A stretch of 64,000 nucleotides of DNA, from positions 329,141 to 393,140 of the forward strand of contig CAJNDS010002147.1 of assembly GCA_905221605.1 (NCBI GenBank). Direction: 5' to 3'. The DNA is from Symbiodinium natans. Its lineage: Eukaryota > Sar > Dinophyceae > Suessiales > Symbiodiniaceae. Numbering within the stretch: the first letter of the stretch is position 1; each line of letters begins with the position of its first letter. The notes beneath the pieces were generated by a model, which was not told the origin of the DNA, ran no database searches, and saw nothing but the letters and a program-made list of their open reading frames with translations. The translations under genes and the position numbers were made by a program. This document shows, one piece after another, positions 1 through 12,400 of this stretch.

Positions 1-1202
1 CCCGAAAGCCTAAACCCTGAACGGCCCATAAGACTGATTGCTGTTGGCCACAGGGGCGTTTGCGAGAGGCCTTGGAGGGTGCAATGGGAGCAGGGGCTGT
101 AGGTAGGGCTGTAGGGCTCTAGAGCTGCGGCTCTAGAGATTTAGGCATTTAGGGTGTTCGGGCCCCCGGAATGCTTTTAGGGTTTCGGGTTTAGCCGTTT
201 CTTTTGTTGTGTGTTCCCCGATTGTGTGCGCTAGAGCGCCCTTCAACAGAATGCGGATGTTTAATTAGGAGGGTCTCTTTGGACATGATACGTTGGGTGT
301 CAGAGGAAGAAGGGTTCTGCTCCGCTTGTTCTCGGGAGGCCGACTCCTTTTTTTCCATTGCCTACTTGTAGCACCCTGGTTATGGATACTTGTGGGCCTG
401 AGCCCTAAGCCCTCCAGAAGTAGGGACATAAGCAGGATAGCGAGGCTAGGGCTTATTTTCGGTTACTTACAAGCCTACTTATAGGTACCCCTGAATCTAC
501 AAGTCAGAACCCCCAAACCCTAAACCCCAAACCCCAAACCCCAAACCCCAAACCCCAAACCCGAAACCCTAAACCCTAAACCCCAAACCCCAAACCCCTA
601 AACCCTAAACCCTAAACCCTAAACCCTAAACCCGAACTCTAAGCCAAGATTTCTGAGGACGCTCGTCGACCGGCGGTTCATCGTTGAGGTCGTAGCCCAG
701 CCAGGATGTTTGTTTTTGTCGTAGCGGGGTAACATTTTACATTCTAAGGGACCCTAAACTCAATAAGGAATAGAAGTGTAGATTTTCTATACAATCTCAA
801 CCATGAACTAGATTTTGTCGCTCCCAAGGGCTGTACCCTTTCTGGCCATGGTGTTAGGGTTTAGGGTCTATGTTTGCGGGCCGAGTCCGTTTTTGAGGTT
901 CAAGGGGTACTTATATGTAGGGTCACCATGGCTATAGCCCTATTCAGGGCGGCTTATAACCACCCGTGAACCTCTGAGTAGGGCACCATTTTGAAACTGT
1001 GGCTGAAGGGGTTCATAAGTTGGAGAGCTGACCGCGTGCATCCAGTGTTGTTCCGTCGCGCACCAAATTACACCCAAATCCTAAACCCCAAGCCCTAAAC
1101 CCTCAACCCTAAACCCTAAATCCTAAACCCTAAGCCCTAAACCCTAAATCCTAAACCCTAAAGAACCAAACCCCCCCCCCCCCCCCCCTTCTCCTCTCCG
1201 GC
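1..1202. repeat. Left flank: telomere-like arrays, no gene recognised
   Basis: This stretch holds CCCTAAA-type arrays at about 510-640 and 1075-1165, a C homopolymer near 1170-1188, and unique DNA between them. At about 443-480 there is a motif (CCTACTTATAGGTACCCCTG) like the ends of the dispersed MITE-like family described at 22078. The short reading frame at 293-484 has no family resemblance or codon bias that I can see, so I do not call it a gene. Confidence 0.7.
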
Positions 1203-3849
1203 TTGACCAAGGACAACCGGACAGAGGAGAACATGATCCTGGATGGGGAACTGTTCGAGTCGGGGGGATGGCAGCGGAAGGAGAACAGCTTGAAGTCGAA
1301 GGAGGCTGGATTTAGGGTTTAGGGTTTAGGGTGTAGGGTTTAGGGTTTAGGGTTTAGGGTTTAGGGTTTAGGGTTTAGGGTTCAAGGTTTCTAGGGTTTA
1401 GGGTTTGGGGCTTGGGGCCTAGGGTTTAGGGCTTGGAGTCTAGCGGTTTTAGGGTACTTCTAGGTAGGGTTTCAAGTGGGGCGACTTCGTGCTCTAGCTT
1501 TATTTCCGGTGCTTGTATCCCTACTTATAGGTGCCCCGAAACCCTAAACCCTAAACCCTACACCCTGAACCCTGAACCCTGAACCCTAAACCCTAAACCC
1601 TAAAAACCTTCAAGCAAGCTTCTGGACAAGGTGACCAAGCTCGAGTTCGTCAGCACCGAGGTTTTCCATGGCCTTTCTGGTCTGTTGTGGTATGTGAGCG
1701 AGAAGAGCTTGGACACTAGGTAGGACCCTGTCACATTTTCTGGTCCTCTTGGTTGGGTGGAAGAGGAAGTTTCATTGGACATTGGAATTCTTTGCTCCAG
1801 GGGTTTTAGAGGATCTTGTCTAGGAATCTTTGCTTCAGCAAGGGTTTGCACGGAAGCCTCAGCCCTCACTCCTAAACCCGAAACCCTAAACCCTAAAACC
1901 CAAACCCAAGCCCCAAACCCGAAACCCTAAACCTTAAACCCTAAACCCCAAACCCTTAACCCCCAAACACTAAACCCCAAACCCTAAACCCTTAACCCTT
2001 AACCCCAAACCCTACACCCTAAACCCTAAACCCTAAACCCTAAGCCCTAAGCCCTAAGCCCGAAGCCCTAAACCCTACACCCCAACCCTAAACCCCAAAC
2101 CCTAACCTCTAAACCTTATCCCTTAACCCCAAACCCTAAACCCTAAACCCCAAACCCTAAACCCTAAACCCAGGACACCTACTTCAGCCTCGTCTTCTCC
2201 AACCCCATCGCCAACAGCGCGACCTTCAACGCCTGGGCCGGCCCTCCACCTGCCGAGCTCATGCAGGAGATGTGGGTTTAGGGTTTAGGGTTTAGGGTTT
2301 AGGGCTTAGGGTTGAGCGGGTTTAGGGGGTAGGGGTTTAGTTAGGGGAGTTAGGGAGTTTAGGGGGTTTCGGAGGTTTAGGCGGTTTAGGGTCTAAGGGT
2401 GTTTAGGGTTTAAGAGGTAGAAGGGTTTTGGGGTCTGAGGTTTACGGCTTAAGGCTTTCGGGTTCAGGGTTTTAGGCCTTTGAGGGTTTTAAGGGTGTAG
2501 GAGTCAGGGTGTTAGGGTTTTTCAGGTTTTTGGGGTTTGAAGGCCTCAATCCCTAAACCCTAAACCCTAAACCCTAAACCCTAAACCCTTTTTGGCTTGC
2601 AGGAGATGTGGGCCGCACCGCCGATTCCCGAGAAGGGTGTGCAGGTGCCACCAGGAACCGGCTGTGCTTGGAACGTCTTGGAGTTCCTCGGGCGCGGTTT
2701 GGGGTTTAGGGTTTCGGGTTTCGTTTCGGGTTTAGGGTTTAGGGTTTAGGGTTTAGGGTTTAGGGTTTAGGGTTTAGGGTTTAGTGTTTTGTTGGTTTAG
2801 GGTTTAGGGTTTAGGGTTTAGGGTTTAGGGTTTGGGGTTTGGGGTTTGGGGTTTAGGGTTGAGGGACAATGAGTTGGAGGGTGTAGGGCTTAGGGGGGTG
2901 GGGGGTTTAGGGGAGTTTAAAGGGGTCAGGAGGTTAAGGGGCAACCCCAAACCCTAAACCCTAGACCCTAAACCCTAAACCCTAAACCCTAGAGCCGTAA
3001 CCCTAAACCCTAAACCCTAAACCCTAAACCCTAAACCCTAAACCCTAAACCCTAAACCCTAAACCCTAAACCCTAAACCCTAAACCCTAAAAGAAGCCCA
3101 GGCAGGGCAACATCATCCACATCCGCATCATCATCTTGGAGGAACTTTCGCCCATGGACGCGGCAGCCTACCCACCCAGCCCTATGGTGGAAGCCCCGGC
3201 GCCTAAGGAGGTGCCACAGGGGGGGGGGGACGAAAGGAAGGGTGTTTAGGGTTTAGGGTTTAGGGTTTAGGGGTTAGGGGTTGGGGGTTAGGGGTTTAGG
3301 GTCTTGGGGCTTTCGGTTTTGCTGCCCTCTCTCTGAAAGGCCGATGGAGCCATGAGCCCTTTTGCCGTGCATGTCGCCCTAAACCCTAAACCCTAAACCC
3401 TAAACCCTAAACCCTAAACCCTAAACCCTAAACCCTAAACCCTAAACCCTAAACCCTAAACCCTAAACCCTAAACCCTAAACCCTAAACCCTAAACCCTA
3501 AACCCTAAACCCTAACCTAAACCCTAAACCCTAAACCCTAAACCCTAAACCCTAAACCCTAACCTAAACCCTAAACCCCCTAAACCCTAAACCTAAACCC
3601 TAAACCCTAAACCCTAAACCCTAAACCCCTAAACCCTAAACCCTAAACCCTGAACCCTGAACCCTGAACCCTGAACCCTGAACCCTAAACCCTAAACCCT
3701 AAACCCTAAACCCTAAACCCTAAACCCTAAGCCAGGTGCAGCCAACGCCAGCTCCGGCGGGCGAGCCCGCCCTCTCCCAGTCCACGGCAATGGTCCCCGT
3801 CGCCCCCAAAGAAGAGGAGGAAGGCGCCACCTCTGTGGACAAGCTCCTG
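1203..3849 (+). CDS. Probable 5' exons of the DnaJ/X-domain gene
   Basis: Six short open islands with high GC at third positions: about 1203-1301, 1619-1660, 2174-2265, 2603-2691, 3106-3219 and 3736-3849. Joined in order they stay open. They encode an acidic, polar segment, then a Pro/Ala-rich linker that ends KEEEEGATSVDKLL just before the clear DnaJ-gene exons. I do not recognise a domain here. Linkage to the DnaJ gene is inferred from strand, order, compatible phase and lack of a stop. The intron at 2266-2602 is flanked by a perfect 14-bp direct repeat, GCAGGAGATGTGGG, at 2263-2276 and 2601-2614 (one copy's first bases lie at the acceptor). No start codon was identified. These exons could instead belong to a separate upstream gene. 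Confidence 0.5.
3376..3733 (+). repeat. CCCTAAA array before the 3736 exon
   Basis: An almost uninterrupted CCCTAAA array of about 50 units, with a few CCTAAA and CCCTGAA variants. It ends a few bases before the acceptor AG of the exon starting at 3736. It forms the C-rich 3' half of an intron whose 5' half begins with TTTAGGG units at 3243. Confidence 0.9.
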
Positions 3850-5228
3850 GGCTTTTTTGGGTTTAGGGTTTAGGGTTTAGGGTTTAGGGTTTAGGGTTTA
3901 GGGTTTAGGGTTTAGGGTAACTAGGACCCAGAGTAGGCCCTTATTCCAAGGTGTTAAGGCTTAGGTTTCCTTTAACCCCCCTTTAGGCCAAAAATGACAC
4001 CCTTGTTTATTCCTAGCTTAGTCTGTGGCCTGGGTAGACACCTCGGGCTTATAGGGCTCAGGTGGTCTTTGAGCCAATTATCCCCTGACCATGCCTTCTT
4101 GGGTTCTCAACTTCTACCCGAAGTACGCATTCCTGTAAGCGCAGGTTCCTTCTTTTCTACATCACACATCCAACCAAAGCCCCTCAGGTACTACTAGAGC
4201 TGACCCTAAACCCTAAACCCTAACCCTCAGCATTGAAGCCTAGCTGAGGTTTTTGAGTTCCACCCGGCCGCGCGACGTTTTCGATGGCGTCGGGAGTGGC
4301 CTCAAGGTTGGGGGCAAACCCTAAGCCCTACACTTTAGGGTTTAGGGTTTCGGGTTTAGGGTTTAGGGTTTAGGGCTACCCTAAGAACGCCCCTGGAACC
4401 TTGAGCTGTCAAGCTCTCCAAAGGTGCTTGGGGGCGTTCGTGGGGTACCTTTATGCGCGTAGGGCTGCAGTAGGGCATCTGTAGCCATAGTCGTTCATAG
4501 CCTTCTTTGGGGTTTAGGGCTTAGGGTTTCAAAGAGCCCTTGGGTACTTCTGAGCACCCTAGGCACCTCCGAGTAGCTTCGTTGAGGATGATACTCCTTG
4601 AGGGTTAGCGGTTTCGAGACGACGACTGGGATGGCCAGTAGCACACTTATCTGCATTTTTTGAGGTGGTAAGGTTCCCTTATAGTTGCACCACACAAGCA
4701 AGACAAGAAGGGGACGCCTTTTTATCTCATAGGTTCCTTCCTTTTGCAGCCTCCACGTCTGGCGGTCCCTTGCCGGGTTTAGGTTTTCGGGTTGTTAGGT
4801 CTCTACATCCCTAGATGCGCTACCAACAATTTTCAGAGGCCTTCCAAACGTCGCCTAAAGTGGCCTTGCGGAACCCGGCGAACCCCTACAAAAACGAAGC
4901 TGAAACTCAAAGCCCCGATAAAACTCACACATACACACAGCGCTACAACACTTTTTTTTTGCAAGCATACAGAAACCCAAAACCCAAAACCCAAAACCCA
5001 ACACCCTAAACCCTAAACCCTAAACCCTAAACCCTAAACCCCCAAATCCCTGGACTTTGTTCCCAAAAACAAACGAGAAAGCCCCTGTGAACCGGAGCTG
5101 AGCCCTAAGCTCTAAACCCTAAACCCTGAATCCCAACCCTTCCCTAAACCCTTCCCTAAAGCCTAAACCTTAAACCCTAAACCCTAAACCCTAAACCCGA
5201 AACCCGAAACCCTAGACTGACCCGGCAG
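3850..5228. repeat. Long intron or spacer of paired telomere-like arrays
   Basis: It begins with TTTAGGG units (3855-3916) directly after the upstream exon and ends with CCCTAAA-type units (about 5160-5212) before the 5229 exon. Between lie unique sequence, short G- and C-strand arrays, and a TTTTTTTT tract near 4952. The small open frames here (3994-4197, 4792-5016) are not supported as genes. Confidence 0.7.
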
Positions 5229-6328
5229 GTGGCCGGCGCGGCCGTGGTCGCGGGCACCGGCGCGCTGATCGCCGCACCAGTCCTGGGCGCCAGAGAGGAG
5301 GCCTTTTGCTTAGGGGGGTTGTAGGTGTTGGCTTCTAAGGTGTGTCCCTAAACCCTAAACCCTAAACCCTAAACCCTAAACCCTAAACCCTAAACCCTAA
5401 ACCCTAAACCCGAAACCCTAAACCCTAAACCCTAAACCCTAAACCCTAAACCCTAAACCCTAAACCCTAAACCGTGGCCTCAAGTTTTAAGGCCTCAGCT
5501 TTAACGCCCTAACCTCTGAATCTGCCTCCAGCCCTTGCTTTCTCAAGCCCTTACACTCCTCATGGTTGTTTTTCTCTAAGCTGAACCCTGAACCCTAAAT
5601 CCTAAGCCCTAAACCCTAAACCCTAAATCCTCAACCCTAAACCCAAAACCCGAAACCCTAAACCCTAAACCTTAAACCCTAAACTGCTCACGCCGCAGGG
5701 CGTCAGCGGCTTCTTCAAGGGCCTCGCCACGGGCGCCTTTGGGGCCATTGCCGTGACCCTGGGCGGGGCGGTCGCGGGCGCCACGCAGATCGCGCGGGGC
5801 GTCTACAACACCCCCGAGGCCGTCCGCCACATGGGGCAGTTGTGGAAACTAGGGTGTAGGGTTTAGGGTTTAGAGTTGAGGGTTTAGGGTTTAGTGTTTC
5901 CTTTTTTCGGGTCCTTATAAGGGGATCCTATTATTTGGGTATCTAAATTGGGGGTGCCCTATTTTCGTAAACCACGGTCCCTTTTTTGGGGCGGTGTAAA
6001 GGGTGCCGCACCACATAGGGGACGCAAAAAGAGACCCTAAGTTAAAGCGACCCACATTTCTCGAGGGTGTAGGGTGGAAGGTCTTTCTTCATAGAGCCCT
6101 GCACCCGAAACCCTAACCCTAAACCCTAAACCCTAAACCCTGAATCCTATACCTTATGCATACACCCTAGACCCTAAGCCCTAAAGGCTAGTTGGGCCCT
6201 TGGGGGAGATTTTGCATTTTCGTTTTGGGGGTTTCAACACAAGAAATCAGGCCCAGACCCAAACCTCCCAAACCCTCAACCCCGCACCCTATTCAAGACC
6301 TTCGACGCGTCGTCCTAGACCCCAAACC

Positions 6329-6423
<95 letters not shown>

Positions 6424-9400
6424 ACCCTAAACCCTAAACCCTAAACCCCAAACTCAAAGGGACTAAAGTAGGGACCCTTGTCAGGAACCTTCGGGGTTAT
6501 TTGCGGAGGAGGTAGAGGGGTTATACAGGGGAATAAGATTAAGGGTCCCTTCTAGGGGTCCCTCCTTATACCACAAGCTGAGCCCCTAAACCCCTAAACC
6601 CCTAAACCCTAAACCCTAAACCCTCAACCCTCAACCCTAAACCCTAAACCCTAAACCACCGCTCCGGAGGCTCTTTCGAATGCCCTTCAGGCCAACAAGC
6701 GCTGGGACGCTGAGTCGGGCTTGTGGGTGGACGACTGCTGCAACCTGCTCCTGGGCTGCAGGGTTTAGGGTTTAGGGTTTAGGGTTTAGGGTTTAGGGTT
6801 TAGGGTTTCAGGTTTAGGGTTTTGGAAGGATTCCTTGATTACAAGGTGCCGAATAAGGAAGCCCTAAACCCTATACCCTAAACTCTAAACCCTAAACCCT
6901 AGCCCCTAAACCCTAAAGCCTATTTTCGGCAAGCCCCTAATTTCGGACAACCCCACCCAAGGCGCCAGGAGTCTCAGGAGGCCGCGGCCATCGGGGAGGA
7001 GTCCTCCGATGAGGAGGTGCCAGACGACGGGCGGCCGGCTCGGAAGGCGGCGGCGCGTTTTTTTTTTTTTTTTTTTGGTTTTTGGTTTTTGTGTGTTATT
7101 TCATTTTATGTTTTTGTTTTTATTGTAATACTTTTTGTTTTGTTTTAGGCCAAGACCCTGACCCTACACCCTCAACCCTCAAACCCCAAAACCCATCCCC
7201 ACTAGGGATGAGGTTTCGGGTGTGCGTGTTCTTGTTTAAGGGGGGGCTCCTGGGTCCTAGGCGTTCTAGGTTTACAGGCAGAAGTTTATATATGTATACC
7301 GGTTTCGGGTTCAGGGTTTAGGTTTGCTTCTTCTCGTTCGTGTTTTTATCTCGGTTCCCTATTAGGGTTTAGGGTCTAGGTTTAGGGTTCGAGGTTTTGA
7401 AGCGTTTTCGGGCTGGAGGGTCTGGGGTTAAGGGGTTTTTGATTGCTTGGGGTTTAGGACTTTGGGGCTGTAGCTGGCTGCGGTTGAGTGTTTGGCCACG
7501 GGCTTAGAGGCTTAGGGGTTTCAGTGGTTGGGCTCGGGCTCAGGGTTTAGGGTTCAGGGTTCAGGGTTCAGGGTTCAGGGTTGAGGGTTGAGGGTTTAGG
7601 GTCTACAGGGTCCTGAACCCTACGTTTGTCGAGGGGGCCGGCCTGTTTTGCTTCGCCTTAAATCTTGGATATAAACCCTAAACCCTAAACCCTAAACCCT
7701 AGACCCTCAACCCTAAACCCTAGACCCTAGACCCTAAACCCTAAACCCTAAACCCTCAACCCCAAACCCTAAACCCTGCAGGCCCTGAGGCCCTAAGCCC
7801 TAAGCCCTAAGCCCGAATTTGCCTAAGCCCTCAAGCCTAAGCCGTCGACCCGACCTACATGAACCCTAAACCCCTCAAACCCCCTAAACCCCCCCTAAAC
7901 CCCCTAAACCCCCTAAACCCCAACGGGTCTGGGGTTTAGGGTGTCAGGTGGCGGACACCAGCTTCTACGACATCCTTGAGGTCAAGCCCAATGCCACCGC
8001 GGCAGAGATCAAGAAGAATTACTACAAGGCAAGAAGTAGGGTTTAGGGTTTAGGGTTTCGGGTTTGGGGTTTGGGGTTCAGGGTTTGGGGTTTAGGGTTT
8101 AGGGGTTTGGGGTTTGGGCGGTTTAGGGTTTTTTTGGTTTACCCGGTTTAGGGTTTGGGGCTTAGGGGTTCCCTATGTCAGCCCTTAAACGATGTATGTA
8201 GGGGGATAAGGAACCTCAAAGCCTAAAGCCTGACAGCCTGCCCTGAATCCTGAACCCCCTAAACCCCTCAGCCCCAAACCCTAAACGCTAAGCCCTAAGC
8301 GCGAACAACCCTAAAACCCTGAACCCTAAACCCGAAGCCCTGAACCCTAACACCCTAGACCCTGAGCCCTACACTCACTTCGGGTTTGCGGCTTGAGGCG
8401 TTCAGCGCCATGGGGTTTAGGCATTCGGGTTCAGGGTTTAGGGTTACGGTTTAGGGTTTAGGGTTTAGGGTTTAGGGTTTAGGGTTGAGGGTTGAGGGTT
8501 GAGGGTTTAGGGTTTAGGGTCTAGGGTTATCGCTGCCTCCTACATCCAAACCCCAGATCTCGGAAGCCCTGGATACAACCCAACCGGGCCCGAAGCCCTT
8601 TAAACGTTTAGGGTTTAGGGTTTAGGGTTGAGGGTTTAGGGTTTGGAGAGCCTTTCCGGGTCATTAGGGTTTGCGGTTTAGGGTTTAAGGCTTTAGGGGT
8701 TTAGGCTTTAGAGGTTATCAGGGTTTAGGGGTTCAGGGTTTCGGGTTGGGAGTTGGGATGCTCACCCTTATCGTACCCCTGACTGTAATTCCTATTCAGG
8801 ACTGTTAGTATAAGGGGGACACATCTAGGGTTTAGGGTCTGGGGTTTAGGGCTTACAGGGTTTAGGGTTTAGGGTTTAGGGTTTAGGGTTTAGGGTTTAG
8901 GGTTTAGGGTTTAGGGTTCTGGGCTGCAGGTGGCCCTGAAGCTGCACCCGGACAAGAACCAGAACGATCCGGAGGCTTTCGGTCCGGGGGGCTGCGAAGG
9001 CTTAGGGTTTAGGGTTTAGGGTTTAGGGTTTAGGGTTTAGGGTTCAGGGTTCAGGGTTCAGGGTTTAGGGTTTAGGGTTTAGGGTTTAGGGTTTAGGGTT
9101 TAGGATTTCAAGGTTGGAATGTGGTGCAGATAGGGTTTGGGGTGCAGGGTCTTAGGATTCGGGGCTTGAGGGTTTCAGGGTTTGAGGCTGTTGGGGGATT
9201 GAGGGATTTCATCGACTACCCGTCTCCAAGACCAAAAGACATGCCATTTTTGGAAATAGGGATTCTACGAAGAGTTGAGTTTGGGGATCGCGCATGTTTC
9301 CCCAAACCCTCTACTCCCTAAACCCTAAACCCTAATTCGCCCTTACCTATATACACAATCCTTAAACTCTTCGTTGGTAATAATAGGCACAAAGGTTCGT

Positions 9401-12400
9401 GGGCATGGGCACAATAGTTCGTGGGCAAATACGCAACGGTTCGTGGGCATAGACGCGCCTCTTGACTTACCTTTATGCAGGCACCACAGTTCGTGGGGAT
9501 AGGCACAACGGTTCGGGCATAGGCACAACGGTTCGTGGGCGTGGACAGGGCGGTTCGTGGGCATAGGCACGGATCGCGGGAATAAGCTGTTTGTGGCATA
9601 GGCACAGGGGGGTACTCAGGTCCCAAGAGGGTCTTAGCAGGGTCGCAGCTAGGTCCCAGGGTGTGTGGTGGCCGGTATATTTTTGGGCGGGTGCTTCAAG
9701 GCTCAGGGTTTCGATTTCTAGGTTCATGGATTGAATGCATGTGCCCCTCACTAGCTGCTTGTCGAGTGAAATCTAGAACATGAGACGTTGAAGCCCTGAA
9801 CCCTAAACCGTAAACCGTAAACCGTAAACCCTAAACCCTAAACCCTAAACCCTAAACCCTTAACCCTTAACCCTTAACCCTAAACCCGAAAGCGCTTTGG
9901 AAAGGCCAGCGTGAAGTTCCAGAAGCTGGCCCAGGCGTACCAGGTCATCCTTCCTGGACAGAAGAAGGGCTTAGGGTTTAGGGTTTAGGGTTTAGGGTTT
10001 ATGGTTTAGGGTTTGGGGATTCTTAAGCCCAGCGCCTCTAAAGCCCTATAAATCCTCTGCACCCCCAAAACCCCTATAACACCTAAGAACCCTCTAAACC
10101 CTTTCAATCCTCTCAGCCCTTTCAACCCTCTCAACCCTCTAAACCCTCCACCCTAAGCCCTAACCCTCGCTTCCAACCGAAAGCCTAAACCCCAAACCCC
10201 AAACCCCAAACCCCAAACCCCAAACCCTAAACCCTAAACCCTAAACCCTAAACCCTAAACCCTAAACCCTAAACCCTAAACCCTAAACCCTAAACCCTAA
10301 ACCCTAAACCCTAAACTCCGAACCCTAAACCCTAAACCCTAAACCCTAAACCCTAAACCCTAGACCCTAAACCCTAAACCCTAAACCCTAAACCCTAAAC
10401 CCTAAACCCAAAACCCTAAACCCTGAACCCTAAACAGCCAGGTCTTGAGCGACCCGAAGCTTCGGGAGAAGTACGACGTGAACGGAGCCGACGCGATCCG
10501 AGACCAAGCGGCTTGCCTCACAGGGTTTCAGTGTTTAAGGGTTTAGGGTTTAGGGTTTGGGGTTTGGGGTTTAGGGTTTGGGGTTTAGGGTTTGGGGTTT
10601 AGGGTTTAGGGTTTAGGGCTTCGAGGGTGTTTTTGGGACGGGATCCACAATTTTATTCGAAGGGCTGCTGCAATTATCCCCCGCTAGTGGTCTTAGGATT
10701 CCCCTTTTGGGGGGAGGTCTCCGGGTTCCCTATGAGGCTACGCAGCACCACTGAAAACCACTGAAAGTTAGGTGGTGCACATCCTTCCTATGAATATTGG
10801 TGTGTGTACATCCTCGAGGTCCCTAAACCCGAAACCCTGAACCCTGAACCCTAAACCGTACACTCTACACCTTAGTAACAAAGGTATTTATGGTGTTTAA
10901 CACGTAGGGCCGTCCTCCCGTCGTTTCCGTTGGTAAGCTCACTATTTGTGTTACAGACCCTACACCCTAAACCCCAAACCCCAAACCCTACACCCTAAAC
11001 CCTAAACCCCAAACCCCAAACCCCAAACCCCAAACCCTAAACCCTAAACCCTAAACCCTAAACCCTAAGAGCCGGAGCCCCAATTCCCAAGCCCAGCTGG
11101 AGACGTGGCAGGCGCTCCCCAACATCGATCCAGGGCTCTTCTTCAGCATGCTCTTCGGGGCGGAGCAGTTTGAGAAGCACCCTGGCGAGCCTCTTAAACC
11201 CTAGGCCCTAAGCCCTAGACCCTAACCCTAAACCCTAAACCCTAAGCCCTAAACCCTAAACCCTAAACCCTCACTACTAAACCCTGGACCCAGACTAGTT
11301 TCTGGGTTCTGGCGTTCTCCTGGTGTGGGGGGGGCTTAGAGTTTCAGGGCGGGCTTTAAGTGTTTTAGGGTCTAGGGTCTAGGGTAGTGACATGGTCCCC
11401 TAATATGGGCACTTAATTGCGAGACCCTTATGTGCCCCTTACAAACCCCGTGTAACTTGCCTTGGAGTGCTTTAGGCATCAAGTTTTCCCCCCGCCCCCC
11501 CCCCCCCCCTCTCATGGTTCAAGAATGCGCAGGCCGCCATATTCTGTATATCTCTGCTGCAGTCTTTCCCTCCGGAGACAAGACATATCAGTGCATCCTG
11601 GTTCCACTTCTTGCCACTGCTGAGTTTCGTCAGATTCAACCTTTGCCACGTGGCAAAGCCAGCCCAAATGGGCAGACGGAGACATTTTGCTTCAGGGTTT
11701 AGGGTTTAGGGTTTAGGGTTTAGGGTTTAGGGTTTAGGGTTTAGGGCTTAGGGTTTAGGGCCAACTCGAACACTGGAGAACCACCGGGGTGCGTGGGCCA
11801 GAGGGTCCGTGCTGCCGAGAGACCTGCCGCAGTACATCGAGCGTTGCTTCCGTGCCTAGAAGAAGCCTTGGTTAGAAATGAATCCGGTTTAGGGTTTAGG
11901 GTTTAGGGTTGAGGGTTGAGGGTTGAGGGTTTAGGGTTTAGGGTTTAGGGTTGAGGGTTTAGGGTTTGGGGTTGGCTCAACACTCTGCACCCTTCGTAAG
12001 ACCCTCAGCACTACATCAAAACTTAAATCCAGGCAGTACAACTTGTCCCTAAACCCCAAATCCTAAACCCCAAACCCTGAAAGCTCTGAACTCTCCTTGG
12101 AGGTTAGAATGCACGCGGAAATAAGCCCGCTTCTGAGTTCCCATGAACCTCTAGGTGGGCCCCGAACCCGAAATCTTAAACCCTAAACCCTAAACCCTAA
12201 ACCCTAAACCCTAAACCCTAAACCCTAAACCCTAAACCCTAAACCCTAAACCCTAAACCCTAAACCCTAAACCCTAAACCCTAAACCCGAAGAGCTAAAC
12301 CCTCAACCCAGAACCCTGAACTTCTGAAAGGTACATCGGAAAGCTCTACCTGGCCATGCAGACTGACCACATCGCGAGGGACTTGCAGAAGGATTTCGAA

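Noticed and set aside
3376-3733. CRISPR array
   Set aside because: The units are contiguous 7-mers with no spacers, the organism is eukaryotic, and no cas-like gene is present.
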